Shown here one piece after another: positions 20,521-31,641 of a DNA stretch of 64,000 nucleotides. The stretch spans positions 45,818-109,817 of the forward strand of contig JAJRXK010000018.1 in assembly GCA_024276305.1 (NCBI GenBank), in the 5' to 3' direction. The translations under genes were made by a program, and so were the position numbers. Under the pieces are notes generated by a model. The model saw nothing but the letters and a program-made list of their open reading frames with translations. It had not been told where the DNA came from and searched no databases. The number at the start of each line of letters is the position of its first letter. Position 1 is the first letter of the stretch. Source of the stretch: Candidatus Krumholzibacteriota bacterium. Its GTDB lineage: Bacteria; Krumholzibacteriota; Krumholzibacteriia; JAJRXK01.

Positions 20521-21380
20521 TGGATTTCTCTCTGGGTCATCGGTCGATCTCACGGTTCTTGGCCGCGTCGCTGCTGGTCTCCGCTCTCGCTTCGGCAGCG
20601 ACCGCCCAGCAGCCCCCGATTGCCAACATGCCCGGCCCGCTCCGCGAAGTCGGCTTCGAACAGAAGTTGGGCGCCACCGTCCCCAGCGGACTCTCCTTCG
20701 TCGATTCCGAAGGACGGGCGGTCTTGCTCGACGACTACTTCGACGACAAGCCGGTGGTCCTGGCTCTCGTCTACTACGAGTGTCCGATGCTGTGCAGCAT
20801 GGTTCTGAACGGACTCGTGAGCAGCCTCGACATTCTGACCTTCGACGCCTCCAAGGACTTCGAAGTGGTCGTGGTCAGTTTCGACCCCGACGAGACGCCG
20901 GAGCTGGCCCGGGTGAAGCGGCAGGAGATCGTGGATCGCTATGATCGTCCCGGCACCGAAGCCGGGTTTCACTTCCTCACCGGCAATCCCCCCGAAATCG
21001 CCACCCTGACGAAGGCGGTTGGATTCAGCTACAAATACGACGAGGACAAGGATCAATTCGCACACGCAGCGGGGATCACCATCCTCACTCCCGGCCGCAC
21101 CGTGTCCCGCTATCTCTTCGGCATCGAGTACGCACCCAAGGACTTGCGCTTGGCATTGGTCGAATCCGCAGAGGGATCGGTAGGCGGAATGGTCGACCAA
21201 CTCCTGCTCTATTGCTACGCCTATGACCCCGCGACCGGAAGCTATGGTGCCGCCACCATGAACATTCTGCGGATCGCAGGGTTGTTCACGGTCGGTTCCA
21301 TTCTCGGTTTTATTCTGCTCTCGAGGCGCCGGGACCGGCGGCGCGAGCGCGCCCACAAAGAGGATTTCGCTCAGTCATGA
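20520..21380 (+). CDS. SCO1/SenC family copper chaperone
   Basis: YYECPMLCSMVLNGL copper motif, VVVSFDPDETPELA, HAAGITIL; signal peptide and C-terminal TM. Confidence 0.9.
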   Translation: MDFSLGHRSISRFLAASLLVSALASAATAQQPPIANMPGPLREVGFEQKLGATVPSGLSFVDSEGRAVLLDDYFDDKPVVLALVYYECPMLCSMVLNGLVSSLDILTFDASKDFEVVVVSFDPDETPELARVKRQEIVDRYDRPGTEAGFHFLTGNPPEIATLTKAVGFSYKYDEDKDQFAHAAGITILTPGRTVSRYLFGIEYAPKDLRLALVESAEGSVGGMVDQLLLYCYAYDPATGSYGAATMNILRIAGLFTVGSILGFILLSRRRDRRRERAHKEDFAQS

Positions 21381-22351
21381 AGCTACCTTTCTTCCCCGAA
21401 CAGGCATCGGCCATGGCCCAGCAGGTCGACGCGATCTCCCTCTTCGCGGTCAGCATTTCCTTTGTTGCCGGCGTGGGAATTGTCGCGGTGCTGACCTGGC
21501 TCGGTCTGCGCTACCGGCGGAGTCACCGTGACGAAGTCGGAAGCGCGGGGCACAGCAGCAATCTCCTCGAGATCATCTGGTCCGTGATTCCGGGGATCAT
21601 CTTCATCGGACTCTTCTTCTGGGGCGCCAAGATCTACTTCGAGAACTACCGCATCCCCCCCGACGCCGTTCGATACTATGTCGTCGGCAAACAGTGGATG
21701 TGGAAGTACCAGCATCCTTCGGGGAACCGGGAAATCAACGATTTCCACGTGCCGGTGGACACTCCCATCGAGCTCGTGGTCACCTCTGAGGACGTGATTC
21801 ACTCCTTCTTCGTTCCCGCTCTGCGAGTGAAGCGCGATGCCGTCCCCGGTCGATACTCCACAACCTGGTTCGAAGCCAATCGCACCGGAACCTTCGATAT
21901 CTTCTGCGCTGAGTACTGCGGGGCCGAACACTCGCTGATGATCGGCAAGCTCCATGTGATGGAGCAGCACGACTACGAAGAGTGGCTCGAAGGCAACGAG
22001 CCCGCTCAATCATTGGCCATGAGTGGTGCAGCACTCTTCGAGCAGAACTCCTGCGGTACCTGCCACCGAAGCGACAGCTCGGCCCGGGCTCCCATTCTCG
22101 ACGGAATCTACGGCCGGGAGATCGCTCTCCTCGGCGGCGGCGTCATCGTCGCGGACGACGCCTACATTCGCGAGTCGATCATGAATCCTCAGGCCAAGGT
22201 CGTGGCGGGGTACCAACCCATCATGCCAACCTTCCAGGGTCAGCTCCGAGAGGAAGAGATCCTCGAGTTGATCAGCTACATCCAGTCTCTCGGAAAGAAG
22301 GCCGAATCCCGCACCGAAGCGGCGGCGGCGGTCTCGGATGAAGGTGAATGA
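21377..22351 (+). CDS. coxB: Cytochrome c oxidase subunit II with fused cytochrome c (caa3-type)
   Basis: CuA motif [14 protein letters not shown]-terminal heme motif CGTCH. Confidence 0.93.
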   Translation: MKLPFFPEQASAMAQQVDAISLFAVSISFVAGVGIVAVLTWLGLRYRRSHRDEVGSAGHSSNLLEIIWSVIPGIIFIGLFFWGAKIYFENYRIPPDAVRYYVVGKQWMWKYQHPSGNREINDFHVPVDTPIELVVTSEDVIHSFFVPALRVKRDAVPGRYSTTWFEANRTGTFDIFCAEYCGAEHSLMIGKLHVMEQHDYEEWLEGNEPAQSLAMSGAALFEQNSCGTCHRSDSSARAPILDGIYGREIALLGGGVIVADDAYIRESIMNPQAKVVAGYQPIMPTFQGQLREEEILELISYIQSLGKKAESRTEAAAAVSDEGE

Positions 22352-24005
22352 GATGAGCAGCGCGGCGTTGCACACGCAGTCGGACACCAACTATCTCAAC
22401 GACGGATTCGGGATTCGTTCGTGGCTCCTCACGACCGACCACAAACGGATCGCCATTCTCTATCTCATCACCAATACGCTCTTCTTCTTCATGGGCAGCG
22501 TGATGGCAGCTCTGATCCGCATCGAGCTTCTGACTCCCGAAGGCGATCTCGTGCAACCAGACATGTACAATCGGCTGTTCACGATGCACGGCGTGATCAT
22601 GGTCTTCCTCTTTCTGATTCCGACCATCCCCGCCGTCTTCGGAAACTTCCTCATTCCGATCATGATCGGAGCCAAGGACCTGGCCTTTCCCCGATTGAAT
22701 CTGGGAAGCTGGTACGTCTTCAACGTCGGTGCGGCTCTTATCTTTTATTCAATCTTCAAGGGAGGTTTGGACACCGGGTGGACATTCTACGTCCCCTTCA
22801 GTTCGACCTACAGCGCCACGAACGTCATGACGGCGGCAGTGGGGATCTTCATTGCGGGCTTCGCCTCTATCATGACCGGGCTGAACTTCCTGGTCACCAT
22901 CCACCGGATGCGGGCCCCAGGAATGACCTGGTTCCGAATGCCGCTCTTCGTGTGGGCCCACTACGCGACGAGCATCATCATCTTGCTCGGAACTCCAGTG
23001 GTCGCGGTCACGATCCTGATGGTCGGCGCAGAACGCGTGCTGCACTTGGGCATCTTCGATCCCGCCTACGGCGGCGACCCGATCCTCTTCCAGCATCTCT
23101 TCTGGTTCTACTCACATCCTGCAGTCTACATCATGGTGCTGCCAGCCATGGGGATCCAGAGCGAACTGGTGGCTGGAATGTGCCGCAACCGGGTCTTCGG
23201 CTACCGAGCCGTTTGCTACGCCAGCGTGGCCATTGCGGTATTGGGATTCCTCGTGTGGGGACACCACATGTACACCACTGGGCAATCTCCTTACGCGGGA
23301 ACCATCTTCTCTTTCCTGACCATGCTGGTGGCGGTGCCTTCGGCGGTCAAGACCTTCAACTGGACCGCGACTCTCTATCGGGGGTCGATCTCATGGGAGA
23401 CCCCGATGATCTACGCCGCGGCGTTCATCGGACTCTTCATCATTGGTGGAACCACCGGAGTCATGCTGGGTACCCTGGGCATCGATGTGCACGTACACGA
23501 CACCTACTTCGTCGTAGCGCACTTCCACTACGTCATGGTTGGCGTCACCATGATGGGCTTCATGGGCGGCCTTCACTACTGGTGGCCAAAGATCACCGGG
23601 CGCATGTACGACGCATTCTGGTCCAAGATCTCGGCCTTGCTCATCTTCGTTGGATTCAACCTGACGTTCTTCCCCCAGTTCCTGTTGGGCTACATGGGAA
23701 TGCCTCGACGCTACCACGCCTATCCGGAGCAGTGGCAGACCTTGAACGTGCTGTCCACCGCGGGCGCGTCGGTATTGGGCATCGGCTTCGTGCTTCCAGC
23801 AATCTACTTCCTGTGGTCCCTCAAGAAAGGGAAGAAAGCCGAGGCCAACCCCTGGGGGGCGGTGGGACTGGAGTGGGAGATCTCTTCTCCTCCCATCTCG
23901 CACAACTTCGAGGAGACTCCGGTGGTCATCAATGAGGCCTACGACTATCAGGCCGGACATGTGGGCGTGATCCCCAGCACCGAGAAGGAGGCCGACCTTG
24001 TCTGA
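22338..24005 (+). CDS. coxA: Cytochrome c oxidase subunit I (A2-type)
   Basis: Heme-copper oxidase signatures ([52 protein letters not shown]). Confidence 0.95.
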   Translation: MKVNEMSSAALHTQSDTNYLNDGFGIRSWLLTTDHKRIAILYLITNTLFFFMGSVMAALIRIELLTPEGDLVQPDMYNRLFTMHGVIMVFLFLIPTIPAVFGNFLIPIMIGAKDLAFPRLNLGSWYVFNVGAALIFYSIFKGGLDTGWTFYVPFSSTYSATNVMTAAVGIFIAGFASIMTGLNFLVTIHRMRAPGMTWFRMPLFVWAHYATSIIILLGTPVVAVTILMVGAERVLHLGIFDPAYGGDPILFQHLFWFYSHPAVYIMVLPAMGIQSELVAGMCRNRVFGYRAVCYASVAIAVLGFLVWGHHMYTTGQSPYAGTIFSFLTMLVAVPSAVKTFNWTATLYRGSISWETPMIYAAAFIGLFIIGGTTGVMLGTLGIDVHVHDTYFVVAHFHYVMVGVTMMGFMGGLHYWWPKITGRMYDAFWSKISALLIFVGFNLTFFPQFLLGYMGMPRRYHAYPEQWQTLNVLSTAGASVLGIGFVLPAIYFLWSLKKGKKAEANPWGAVGLEWEISSPPISHNFEETPVVINEAYDYQAGHVGVIPSTEKEADLV

Positions 24006-24675
24006 TTCGACTGGGGCGACCACTCGTCTCGCCCACTGGTACCGCAGTTACGAAGAGCAGACCGAATCCGTCACTCTCGGAATCTGGCTCTTCTTGGTCA
24101 CCGAAGTGATGTTCTTCGGGGGCCTGTTCATGGCCTATACCCTCTACCGTTCGCTGAATCCCGAAGCATTTGCGGCCGCGAGTCACCACCTGAGCATATT
24201 CCTGGGAACCGTGAATACGGCCGTACTGATCGGATCGAGCTTCACCGTCGTGATGGCAGTGTGGTCGGCCGAACGTGGGAAACAGAAGAGCCTCGTCTTC
24301 TGGCTCGGAGCGACCATCGTCCTCGGCCTGGCGTTCTTGGGAATCAAAGCCAACGAGTATGCGCACAAGTGGCATGAAGGCCTCGTGCCCGGACCAGATT
24401 TCGTATTCCACGACACTCGTGAAGGAGTCCACGCCGCCGCCGATCCCAATCGCGCTCGGATGTTCTTCCACCTCTACTTCGGAATGACCGGATTGCATGC
24501 CCTGCACATGATCATCGGAATCGGCGTATTCCTGACGCTCATGGTCAATGCGATCCGAGGCAAGTACACCCGCCAGTGGCACGACCCCATTCCGGTCGCG
24601 GGTCTCTACTGGCATTTTGTCGACCTGGTATGGATCTTCCTCTTTCCCCTGTTGTACCTCATCGGTCGGCACTAG
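23998..24675 (+). CDS. coxC: Cytochrome c oxidase subunit III
   Basis: [55 protein letters not shown] start overlapping coxA. Confidence 0.93.
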   Translation: MSDSTGATTRLAHWYRSYEEQTESVTLGIWLFLVTEVMFFGGLFMAYTLYRSLNPEAFAAASHHLSIFLGTVNTAVLIGSSFTVVMAVWSAERGKQKSLVFWLGATIVLGLAFLGIKANEYAHKWHEGLVPGPDFVFHDTREGVHAAADPNRARMFFHLYFGMTGLHALHMIIGIGVFLTLMVNAIRGKYTRQWHDPIPVAGLYWHFVDLVWIFLFPLLYLIGRH

Positions 24676-24681
24676 GAGACC

Positions 24682-25005
24682 ATGATGTCCACGAAGCAAC
24701 CCATCGGACTCCCAACCTACTTCGCGGTATTCGCGGCACTCCTCGTCTTGACCGGACTTACGGTGTGGGTGGCGTTCCAAGACTTCGGGGTCTACAACAA
24801 CGTCATCGCTCTGGGGATTGCAGTCATCAAGTCAACCCTCGTCGTTCTGTTCTTCATGCATGTCATCCACAGCACACCATTGACCAAGTTGATCCTGGTG
24901 ACTGCGGTGTTCTTCTTCTTGATCCTGGTAGCCTTCGTCTACGCGGATGTCTGGACTAGGGACATGCTGAACCTGCCCGGTCGTCCCCCGCTCATCGGTG
25001 GCTGA
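24682..25005 (+). CDS. coxD: Cytochrome c oxidase subunit IV-type small membrane protein
   Basis: 107 aa, about 3 TM, TLVVLFFMHVIHSTPLTKLILV; follows coxC. Confidence 0.85.
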   Translation: MMSTKQPIGLPTYFAVFAALLVLTGLTVWVAFQDFGVYNNVIALGIAVIKSTLVVLFFMHVIHSTPLTKLILVTAVFFFLILVAFVYADVWTRDMLNLPGRPPLIGG

Positions 25006-25014
25006 TCCCCTGGC

Positions 25015-26961
25015 TCAGTCGAGTTCCACCCGACCGCGGTACTGATCAAGACACTCAGGATTGGCGAGAGCATCGCGATTGTCGAGGGCCTCGCCATGAA
25101 TCGTCCGCTGCACGGCGATTTCGCTGATCTTCCCGCTCACCGTCCGCGGAATGTCACTGACGCACAGGATCTTCCGCGGCACATGGTGCGGACTGGCGTG
25201 ATCACGGATCGCCTGCCGGAGCTCGGTCTCGAGGGCTGCGTCGAGGTCGACCCCCTCTCGCAGCACCACGAATAGGATCACCCGTACATCTCCTTCGAAG
25301 CGCTGCCCCACACACACCGCCTCGACCACGGAGTCATGGCCTTCCACCGCACGGTAGATCTCAGCCGTACCAATGCGCACTCCACCGGGGTTCAGGGTGG
25401 TGTCGCTGCGCCCGTGAAAGATCATCCCCCCGCTCGGTGTGAGTTCGACCCAATCCCCGTGGTGCCAAACCCCGGGGAATCGGGCGAAGTAGGCCTGATG
25501 GTAGCGCTCTCGATTCGGGTCCCGCCAGAATCCGACGGGCATCGAGGGAAAGGCTCGGGTGCACACGAGTTCGCCGGGCTGACCGGACGGTGCCTCCGCT
25601 CCGTCGGGTGATCGAACCTCGACCCGCATCCCCAAACCCCGAGTCTGGAGTTCACCTCGCCGAACCGGCAATACTGGATTGCCCAATGCGAAACAACTGA
25701 CGATGTCCGTACCGCCGGAGATGCTCGAGAGTTGGAGGTCGGCCTTCACCTCTCGATAGACGTAGTCGAAGCTCTCGGGAGACAGCGGGCTGCCAGTGCT
25801 GAGAAGGGTCTCCAGTCGCGGAAAGTCCAGATCTCTCGCCGGACGAAGGCCCCGCTTCTCGGCCAGGCTCAGGAACTTCGCGCTTACCCCGAGGCAGGCA
25901 AGGCCCTCCTCGGCCGCAATCCTGAACAGCCGATCGGGCTGGGGATGGAAGGGGGATCCATCGATGAGGACCACTCTCGCTCCGAGCCCGAGCGCCGACA
26001 CCAACCAATTCCACATCATCCATCCGCAGGTCGTGTAGTAGGCGACGTGGTCGCCGGGACCGAGGTCCGTGTGGAGCCCCAACTCCTTGAAGTGCTGCAC
26101 CAAGGTGCCGCCCGCTCCGTGCACGATTCCCTTGGGAAGTCCGGTGGTGCCCGAGGAGAAGAGGATGTACACGGGATGATCGAAGGGCAAGGACTCGAAG
26201 GTCGGCTCACCGGACTCCGTCTCCAGAACTGCAAGCGCCCAATCTTCCTCGTCGGCATCGAGCTGCGACCCCGAGGTGCCGCCTCCTCGGACCACCAACA
26301 GTCGTTCGGCCGAGTCCATGGCCCGGAAGAGCGAACGAGCCCGCCCCAACACCGGACGTTCCTTGCCCGCGTAACGATAGGAGTCGACCGACACCAGCAC
26401 CTTGGGTTCGATCTGACCCAAACGGTCCAGGGCCGCCTTCACTCCGAAGTCGGGGCTGCACGAGGACCAGATCGCGCCGATCGACGTGGTCGCCAGCATG
26501 GCCACCACGGTCTCGATACAATTCGGCATATAGGCAGCGACCCGATCTCCAGCTTCCACCCCCACACTGCGTAGCCAGGCCTGGCACTGCCCTACCCGCT
26601 CTCGCAGCTCATCACGGCTGATGGACCGTGGCATTCGACCCTCTGTGCGTTCCACCAGAGCGATTTCGGAACCTCGATGCCGCAACAAGTTCTCGGCGAA
26701 GTTGATGCGTGCCCCGCTGAACCACTTCGTGTCGAACATCCGATCGAGATCCTCGACGATCCGATCACCACGCTTCCCTTGGATCTCGAAGAAGTCCCAG
26801 ATTTCGGCCCAAAAATCCGCCGGTTCCTCGATGCTCCAAGCGTAGAGATCTTCGGAGGTGGGACCGATCTGGGGATGTCGCTCCCGACAGCCCTTCGCGA
26901 ATCGGTCCATGCGCGTCGAGGCGATGCGCTCGGCGCTCGGCTCCCACAACACTTCCCCCAC
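25015..26961 (-). CDS. Acetoacetate--CoA ligase (acetoacetyl-CoA synthetase)
   Basis: ANL-superfamily ligase (ILFSSGTTGLPKGIVHGAGG, YTTCGWMMWNWL) with AACS N-terminus. GTG at 26961 preferred because the longer ORF start (27057) overlaps fahA. Confidence 0.9.
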   Translation of the reverse strand: MGEVLWEPSAERIASTRMDRFAKGCRERHPQIGPTSEDLYAWSIEEPADFWAEIWDFFEIQGKRGDRIVEDLDRMFDTKWFSGARINFAENLLRHRGSEIALVERTEGRMPRSISRDELRERVGQCQAWLRSVGVEAGDRVAAYMPNCIETVVAMLATTSIGAIWSSCSPDFGVKAALDRLGQIEPKVLVSVDSYRYAGKERPVLGRARSLFRAMDSAERLLVVRGGGTSGSQLDADEEDWALAVLETESGEPTFESLPFDHPVYILFSSGTTGLPKGIVHGAGGTLVQHFKELGLHTDLGPGDHVAYYTTCGWMMWNWLVSALGLGARVVLIDGSPFHPQPDRLFRIAAEEGLACLGVSAKFLSLAEKRGLRPARDLDFPRLETLLSTGSPLSPESFDYVYREVKADLQLSSISGGTDIVSCFALGNPVLPVRRGELQTRGLGMRVEVRSPDGAEAPSGQPGELVCTRAFPSMPVGFWRDPNRERYHQAYFARFPGVWHHGDWVELTPSGGMIFHGRSDTTLNPGGVRIGTAEIYRAVEGHDSVVEAVCVGQRFEGDVRVILFVVLREGVDLDAALETELRQAIRDHASPHHVPRKILCVSDIPRTVSGKISEIAVQRTIHGEALDNRDALANPECLDQYRGRVELD

Positions 26962-26975
26962 CGACGATCGCTCTC

Positions 26976-28304
26976 TCAACTGGGCCGCTCCCGCGCTGGC
27001 AGGACCCGGCCTCTGCACTCCCCGAATCCGATGGGAACCGCACCCTCGGCTTCGCACCGCCCCCGGATCACGATCTCGTCACCGTCCTGCAGGAACTTCC
27101 GCTCTTCTCCGTGCGGAAGGACGATGGCCTCACTTCCTCGCCAGGTGATCTCGAGGAGACAACCGCGATTGACTTTCGCGGGGCCGGACACCGTCCCGCT
27201 GGCCATCAGATCACCCGGACGCAGGTTGCATCCATTGCTCGCGTGGTGAGCGAGCATCTGCGCGATGGTCCAGTACATCTCCCGAAAATTGCCCTGGCTC
27301 AGGCGATGATCGGCCAAGCCCTTCTCCCGCATGAGCGGCGTGCTCAAGTAGACTTCCAACTGAAGGTCGATGCCTCCACGTCGGCGATTCCCTTCGCTGT
27401 CGAGATGAGCGAGCGGTTGGGGATCGTCTGCCTCGCGCGCGAAGCTCGGGCAGCGGAATGGCTCGAGAGCGTCGAGAGTCACCACCCAGGGCGAAATGGT
27501 CGTCGCAAAGCTCTTGGCCAAGAACGGGCCCAGAGGCTGGTATTCCCACTTTTGCAGGTCCCGGGCCGACCAATCGTTCACCAGACACAGGCCGAAGACG
27601 CGGTCCTCCGCCGTCGCCAAATCGACGACCTCCCCCAAGCAATTCGAGTCGGCCACGAAGAACCCCACTTCGAGTTCGTAGTCGAGCAATCGAGAAGGGA
27701 GGTATTGCGGTGCGGCGTCCTCGCCCGTCACCGTCTGGCCCCAGGGACGGTGGAGTTCGGTTCCACTCACGACGACCGAAGATGCGCGGCCGTGATACCC
27801 CACCGGAATCCATTTGTAGTTGGGCAAGAGGGGGTTGTCCGGCCGGAACATGGAACCCACATTGGTCGCGTGATGAATCGAAGCGTAGAAATCCGTGTAG
27901 TCCCCGATGTCGGCGGGCAACAGCATCTCGACCTCGGATTGTCGGTGCAGAATCCGGTCCGCGTATTTCACCGCACTGCTGTCCGAGCCCAATACTTCGC
28001 TCAGCTGATGACGCAGCTCGCGGGCCACCGTTCGACCGAGAGACATCAGTCCATTGAGCCGTCCGGTTCCCGCCGACTGCACCGCCACTCGGGCGTCGCC
28101 GGTCAGGAGCCCCAATTCCTCGCACTTCTGCAAATCGAGGATTCGGTCTCCGATGGCCACCCCGATTCGCGGTCCTTCGTCTGCGGCGCAACGATAGCTG
28201 CCGAAGGGAAGATTCTGGAGAGGGAAGTCACTGCGAGGGTCGTTGGCGCTGTCGACCCAACTCTTCCGTTCGGGATCATGGGTGATGTCGAGTCGGTGGT
28301 TCAT
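26976..28304 (-). CDS. fahA: Fumarylacetoacetase
   Basis: 442 aa; DFPLQNLPFGSY, IGDYTDFYASIHHATNVG, GRASSVVVSGTELHRPWGQ, NDWSARDLQKWEYQPLGPFLAKSFATTISPWVV. Confidence 0.95.
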   Translation of the reverse strand: MNHRLDITHDPERKSWVDSANDPRSDFPLQNLPFGSYRCAADEGPRIGVAIGDRILDLQKCEELGLLTGDARVAVQSAGTGRLNGLMSLGRTVARELRHQLSEVLGSDSSAVKYADRILHRQSEVEMLLPADIGDYTDFYASIHHATNVGSMFRPDNPLLPNYKWIPVGYHGRASSVVVSGTELHRPWGQTVTGEDAAPQYLPSRLLDYELEVGFFVADSNCLGEVVDLATAEDRVFGLCLVNDWSARDLQKWEYQPLGPFLAKSFATTISPWVVTLDALEPFRCPSFAREADDPQPLAHLDSEGNRRRGGIDLQLEVYLSTPLMREKGLADHRLSQGNFREMYWTIAQMLAHHASNGCNLRPGDLMASGTVSGPAKVNRGCLLEITWRGSEAIVLPHGEERKFLQDGDEIVIRGRCEAEGAVPIGFGECRGRVLPARERPS

Positions 28305-29167
28305 CGTATCTCCAATGCTCGTAAGTCATCGAGGGGTTCGACAAAGGAACAAGAGCCGAAAGAAAGGGCGATCCGTCTACGATAGTTCATCAAGTCGCTC
28401 ACCCCGACCCGGTGGTGACGCCAGCCGGCTTGGTCACCATGAAGGTGAAAGGCCTTGGGATCCATCTCGCTCACCGTGCTCTCCATCTCCTCCGGACTCA
28501 AACCGACTCGAGCGTAGAGGAGTCCGGCCAAGAACAGGTTGACGAAGCCATGCATCATCGCGCGCGGCGCATTGGTCTCGTAGGTCAGGGGATATGCCCC
28601 CCGGAAGGGATGGTGCAAGCCCGCAGTCGCCTTGAAGGCCACCCCTCCGTCCAGGCATGCGCGGAGAAAGGAGCAAACCGTGGCCACCGGGGGAATCAGG
28701 CCGGCCTCCACTCCCCCGGTGCGGATCTTCGCCCGAAGACCAGCTCGGCCGAGGGCCTTCACCCACGGGCGCGGGTCCTCCCGCCAATCGAACTCGATGA
28801 AGGTCGGAATTGCCTCGGTGAGTTCCGCCAACCATGGCAAGTCCTCGACCGCCTGGGCCCTGGTCTCGATGCTCACGATCCGCACGCGGGAAGGATCGCG
28901 GGCCAGCGATCGCGTCAGCTCCGAATCGAGAGCAGGGTCGCGGGTCCAGAGCAGGCTCAGAGGCCATGCCTCTCCGCGGATCCATCCCCCTGCCAGAAGC
29001 TCTTCGACCCGGGAGACCGGAATGACGAAGGATCCCAGCGCCGACCGATCCGGGCCCCGCAGATAAGCACCGTAGTTGGTGGCCGCCTCCTCCAAGGGGA
29101 GGGCCGCAGGGGGGAAGAGCCCCGCGTAGTCGACGATTCCGTCGAGAAGTGCCTCGATCGCGTTCAC
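28301..29167 (-). CDS. Uncharacterised protein translationally coupled to fumarylacetoacetase
   Basis: 288 aa, MNAIEALLDGIVDYAGLFPPAALPLEEAATNYGAYL...RAKIRTGG...VAFKATAGLHHPFRG...; stop overlaps the fahA start (ATGA). Confidence 0.75.
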   Translation of the reverse strand: MNAIEALLDGIVDYAGLFPPAALPLEEAATNYGAYLRGPDRSALGSFVIPVSRVEELLAGGWIRGEAWPLSLLWTRDPALDSELTRSLARDPSRVRIVSIETRAQAVEDLPWLAELTEAIPTFIEFDWREDPRPWVKALGRAGLRAKIRTGGVEAGLIPPVATVCSFLRACLDGGVAFKATAGLHHPFRGAYPLTYETNAPRAMMHGFVNLFLAGLLYARVGLSPEEMESTVSEMDPKAFHLHGDQAGWRHHRVGVSDLMNYRRRIALSFGSCSFVEPLDDLRALEIR

Positions 29168-29387
29168 ATTGCTCCTGGGTAGGGCGAAAGAAGGAGTTTA
29201 GCGCCTCTTGGCGGCTCTTCCCACCCCAGATCGCCGAAGCTCGAATCGAGGTGAGGACGGCCTTCGGCCGTGGGAAATTCTCCCCAGATGTGCTAATTTC
29301 TCTCCGATCCCCGCGCCGGCTTCCCCGGTCCGGATCGCTTGTCCGCTACATTCCATGATCTTCCCGCGATCCCCGAGAGGTTCCTCC

Positions 29388-30479
29388 GTGAGCGAGAATC
29401 CGCTGAGACTCAAGCGCCTGCATCACGCCGAGTTCTGGGTGGGAAACGCCAAACAGGCGGCATTCTACTACACCCGCGCCTTCGGGTTCTCCCGCTTCGC
29501 CTACCAGGGCCTCGAGACCGGCAGTCGAGATCGGGCCAGCTATGCCCTCCAACAGGGGAAAGTCCGCTTCGTGCTCAGCTCGGCGCTCGAGCCCGACGCC
29601 GAGATCAATGCCTTCCTCACCCAGCACGGCGATGGGGTCAAGGACCTGGCCTTCGAGGTCGAGAACGCAGACTTTGCCTACGAAGAAGCTCTCCGCCGCG
29701 GCGCCAAGGGAGCCATCGCGCCACGGACTCTGTCGGACGCCAACGGGAAAGTACGACACTCTGCCGTTTGCACCTACGGAGACACCATTCATTCCTTCTA
29801 CGATTTGCAGGATTATCGTGGACCCTTTCTCCCGGGTTATGTCGAAAGCGAAGAGGCAGGAGAGGGAGTGGGACTTCTGCTCATCGACCACTGCGTGGGG
29901 AACGTCGACTGGGGTGAGATGGAGGCCACGGCCCGGTGGTACGAGGAAGTGATGGGTTTCTCTCGCTACATCACCTTCGACGACAAGGACATCTCGACCG
30001 AGTACACCGCGCTGCAGAGCATCGTGATGAGCAATGATCAAGCATCGATTCGCTTTCCGATCAACGAGCCCGCAAAGGGGCTGAAGAAGAGCCAGATCGC
30101 AGAGTACATTGAGGCCTATCACGGACAAGGTGTCCAACACGTTGCCCTTCTCACCAAGGATATCATTTCTACCGTGGCCCGATTGCGCGCGAACGGAGTG
30201 GACTTTCTCGAGGTCCCCGACAACTACTACGACACGGTTTGGGACCGCGTCGGGGACCACGTGAAAGAAGACCGCGACGAGATTCGTCGACTGCGCATCT
30301 TGGTGGACAGCGATGAGCACGGCTATCTCCTCCAACTCTTCACTCAGCCAGTCCAAGATCGCCCAACTCTCTTCTTCGAAATCATCCAACGGGTCGGTGC
30401 ACGCGGTTTCGGAAAGGGCAACTTCAAAGCCCTCTTCGAATCCATCGAGCGCGAGCAGGGACTCCGCGGAAACCTCTAG
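29388..30479 (+). CDS. hppD: 4-hydroxyphenylpyruvate dioxygenase
   Basis: Two VOC-fold halves ([53 protein letters not shown]), [40 protein letters not shown] at 29388 preferred. Confidence 0.95.
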   Translation: MSENPLRLKRLHHAEFWVGNAKQAAFYYTRAFGFSRFAYQGLETGSRDRASYALQQGKVRFVLSSALEPDAEINAFLTQHGDGVKDLAFEVENADFAYEEALRRGAKGAIAPRTLSDANGKVRHSAVCTYGDTIHSFYDLQDYRGPFLPGYVESEEAGEGVGLLLIDHCVGNVDWGEMEATARWYEEVMGFSRYITFDDKDISTEYTALQSIVMSNDQASIRFPINEPAKGLKKSQIAEYIEAYHGQGVQHVALLTKDIISTVARLRANGVDFLEVPDNYYDTVWDRVGDHVKEDRDEIRRLRILVDSDEHGYLLQLFTQPVQDRPTLFFEIIQRVGARGFGKGNFKALFESIEREQGLRGNL

Positions 30480-30486
30480 GCGGAAC

Positions 30487-31641
30487 ATGCCCATCTATCA
30501 CCACCTCGGCAACCTCCCACGCAAACGGCACCAAGTTCTCGTCCGTCCCGACGGCGGGATGTACTTCGAAGAACTCATGGGAAACAAGGGTTTCGTCGGA
30601 CCATCGACCCTGATGTACCACATGCGCTACCCCACCGAGGTTCGCGATCAACGCAGCGCCGGCATCTGTTCCTTGGAGGAAGCCACCCGCGATGACCTGC
30701 GACACTGTCATTTCCGGACGGCGTCGCTGGACTGTGGTCCGTCAGTCGTGCGCGACCGCGTGGGACTGCTCTTCAATGATGATGTTGCCCTCTTCGTTGC
30801 TCGGCCGGATGCAAGTGAGGAACCGCTGTTTCGCGACGGTGGGTCGGACGAGCTGATCTTCGTGGCCAAGGGCGAGGGCACCCTCCACAGCATGCTCGGG
30901 GACCTCCCCTTCCGAAGCGGAGACTACATCGTCATTCCGCGGGGAATCGTTCACCAATGGGAATTCGCCAACAACGATAATCATCTCCTCATCCTCGAGA
31001 GTCGAGGTGCGGTACGTACGCCGAAACACTATCGCAACGAGTTCGGGCAGCTACTCGAGGGCGCTCCTTTCAACGAACGCGATGTGCGTCCTCCCTCCAA
31101 CTTGGTCACTCACGACGACGAAGGTGATTTCGCCGTGCTCACCAAGCATGGGCAGCGCTACACCGAGCAAGTCCTGAGTCATCATCCCTTCGATGTCGTG
31201 GGCTGGGATGGTTTCTACTACCCATGGGCTCTCAACATCGAGGACTTCGAGCCCAAAGTCGCCGCCTACCACCTTCCTCCTCCTGTGCATCAGACCTTCG
31301 AGTCGGAGGGTTTCGTCATCTGTTCCTTCTGCCCGCGTCCCTTCGACTATGGAGAAGGTGCCGTTCCGGCCCCCTACTTCCACTCGAATGTGTGGACCGA
31401 CGAAGTGATTTTCTATGCCTGCGAAGAGTTCATGAGTCGAAAGGGGATCGGCTTCGCATCGATCACCCTCCATCCCGACGGGCTTCCTCACGGTCCTCAG
31501 CCCGGTCGCATGGAAGATTCGATCGGCGTGAAGTGGACCGACGAATTGGCAGTGATGCTCGACACCTTCGCTCCGCTGAAGATCGCCAAGTCGGCGTTGT
31601 CGATCGAAGACGAGGCCTATTACCGGAGCTGGCTCGGCTGA
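30487..31641 (+). CDS. hmgA: Homogentisate 1,2-dioxygenase
   Basis: HmgA-like cupin (HHPFDVVGWDGFYYPWALNIEDFEPKVAAYHLPPPVHQTFESEGFVICSFCPRPFDYGEGAVPAPYFHSNVWTDEV). Start MPIYHHLGNL at 30487. Confidence 0.93.
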   Translation: MPIYHHLGNLPRKRHQVLVRPDGGMYFEELMGNKGFVGPSTLMYHMRYPTEVRDQRSAGICSLEEATRDDLRHCHFRTASLDCGPSVVRDRVGLLFNDDVALFVARPDASEEPLFRDGGSDELIFVAKGEGTLHSMLGDLPFRSGDYIVIPRGIVHQWEFANNDNHLLILESRGAVRTPKHYRNEFGQLLEGAPFNERDVRPPSNLVTHDDEGDFAVLTKHGQRYTEQVLSHHPFDVVGWDGFYYPWALNIEDFEPKVAAYHLPPPVHQTFESEGFVICSFCPRPFDYGEGAVPAPYFHSNVWTDEVIFYACEEFMSRKGIGFASITLHPDGLPHGPQPGRMEDSIGVKWTDELAVMLDTFAPLKIAKSALSIEDEAYYRSWLG

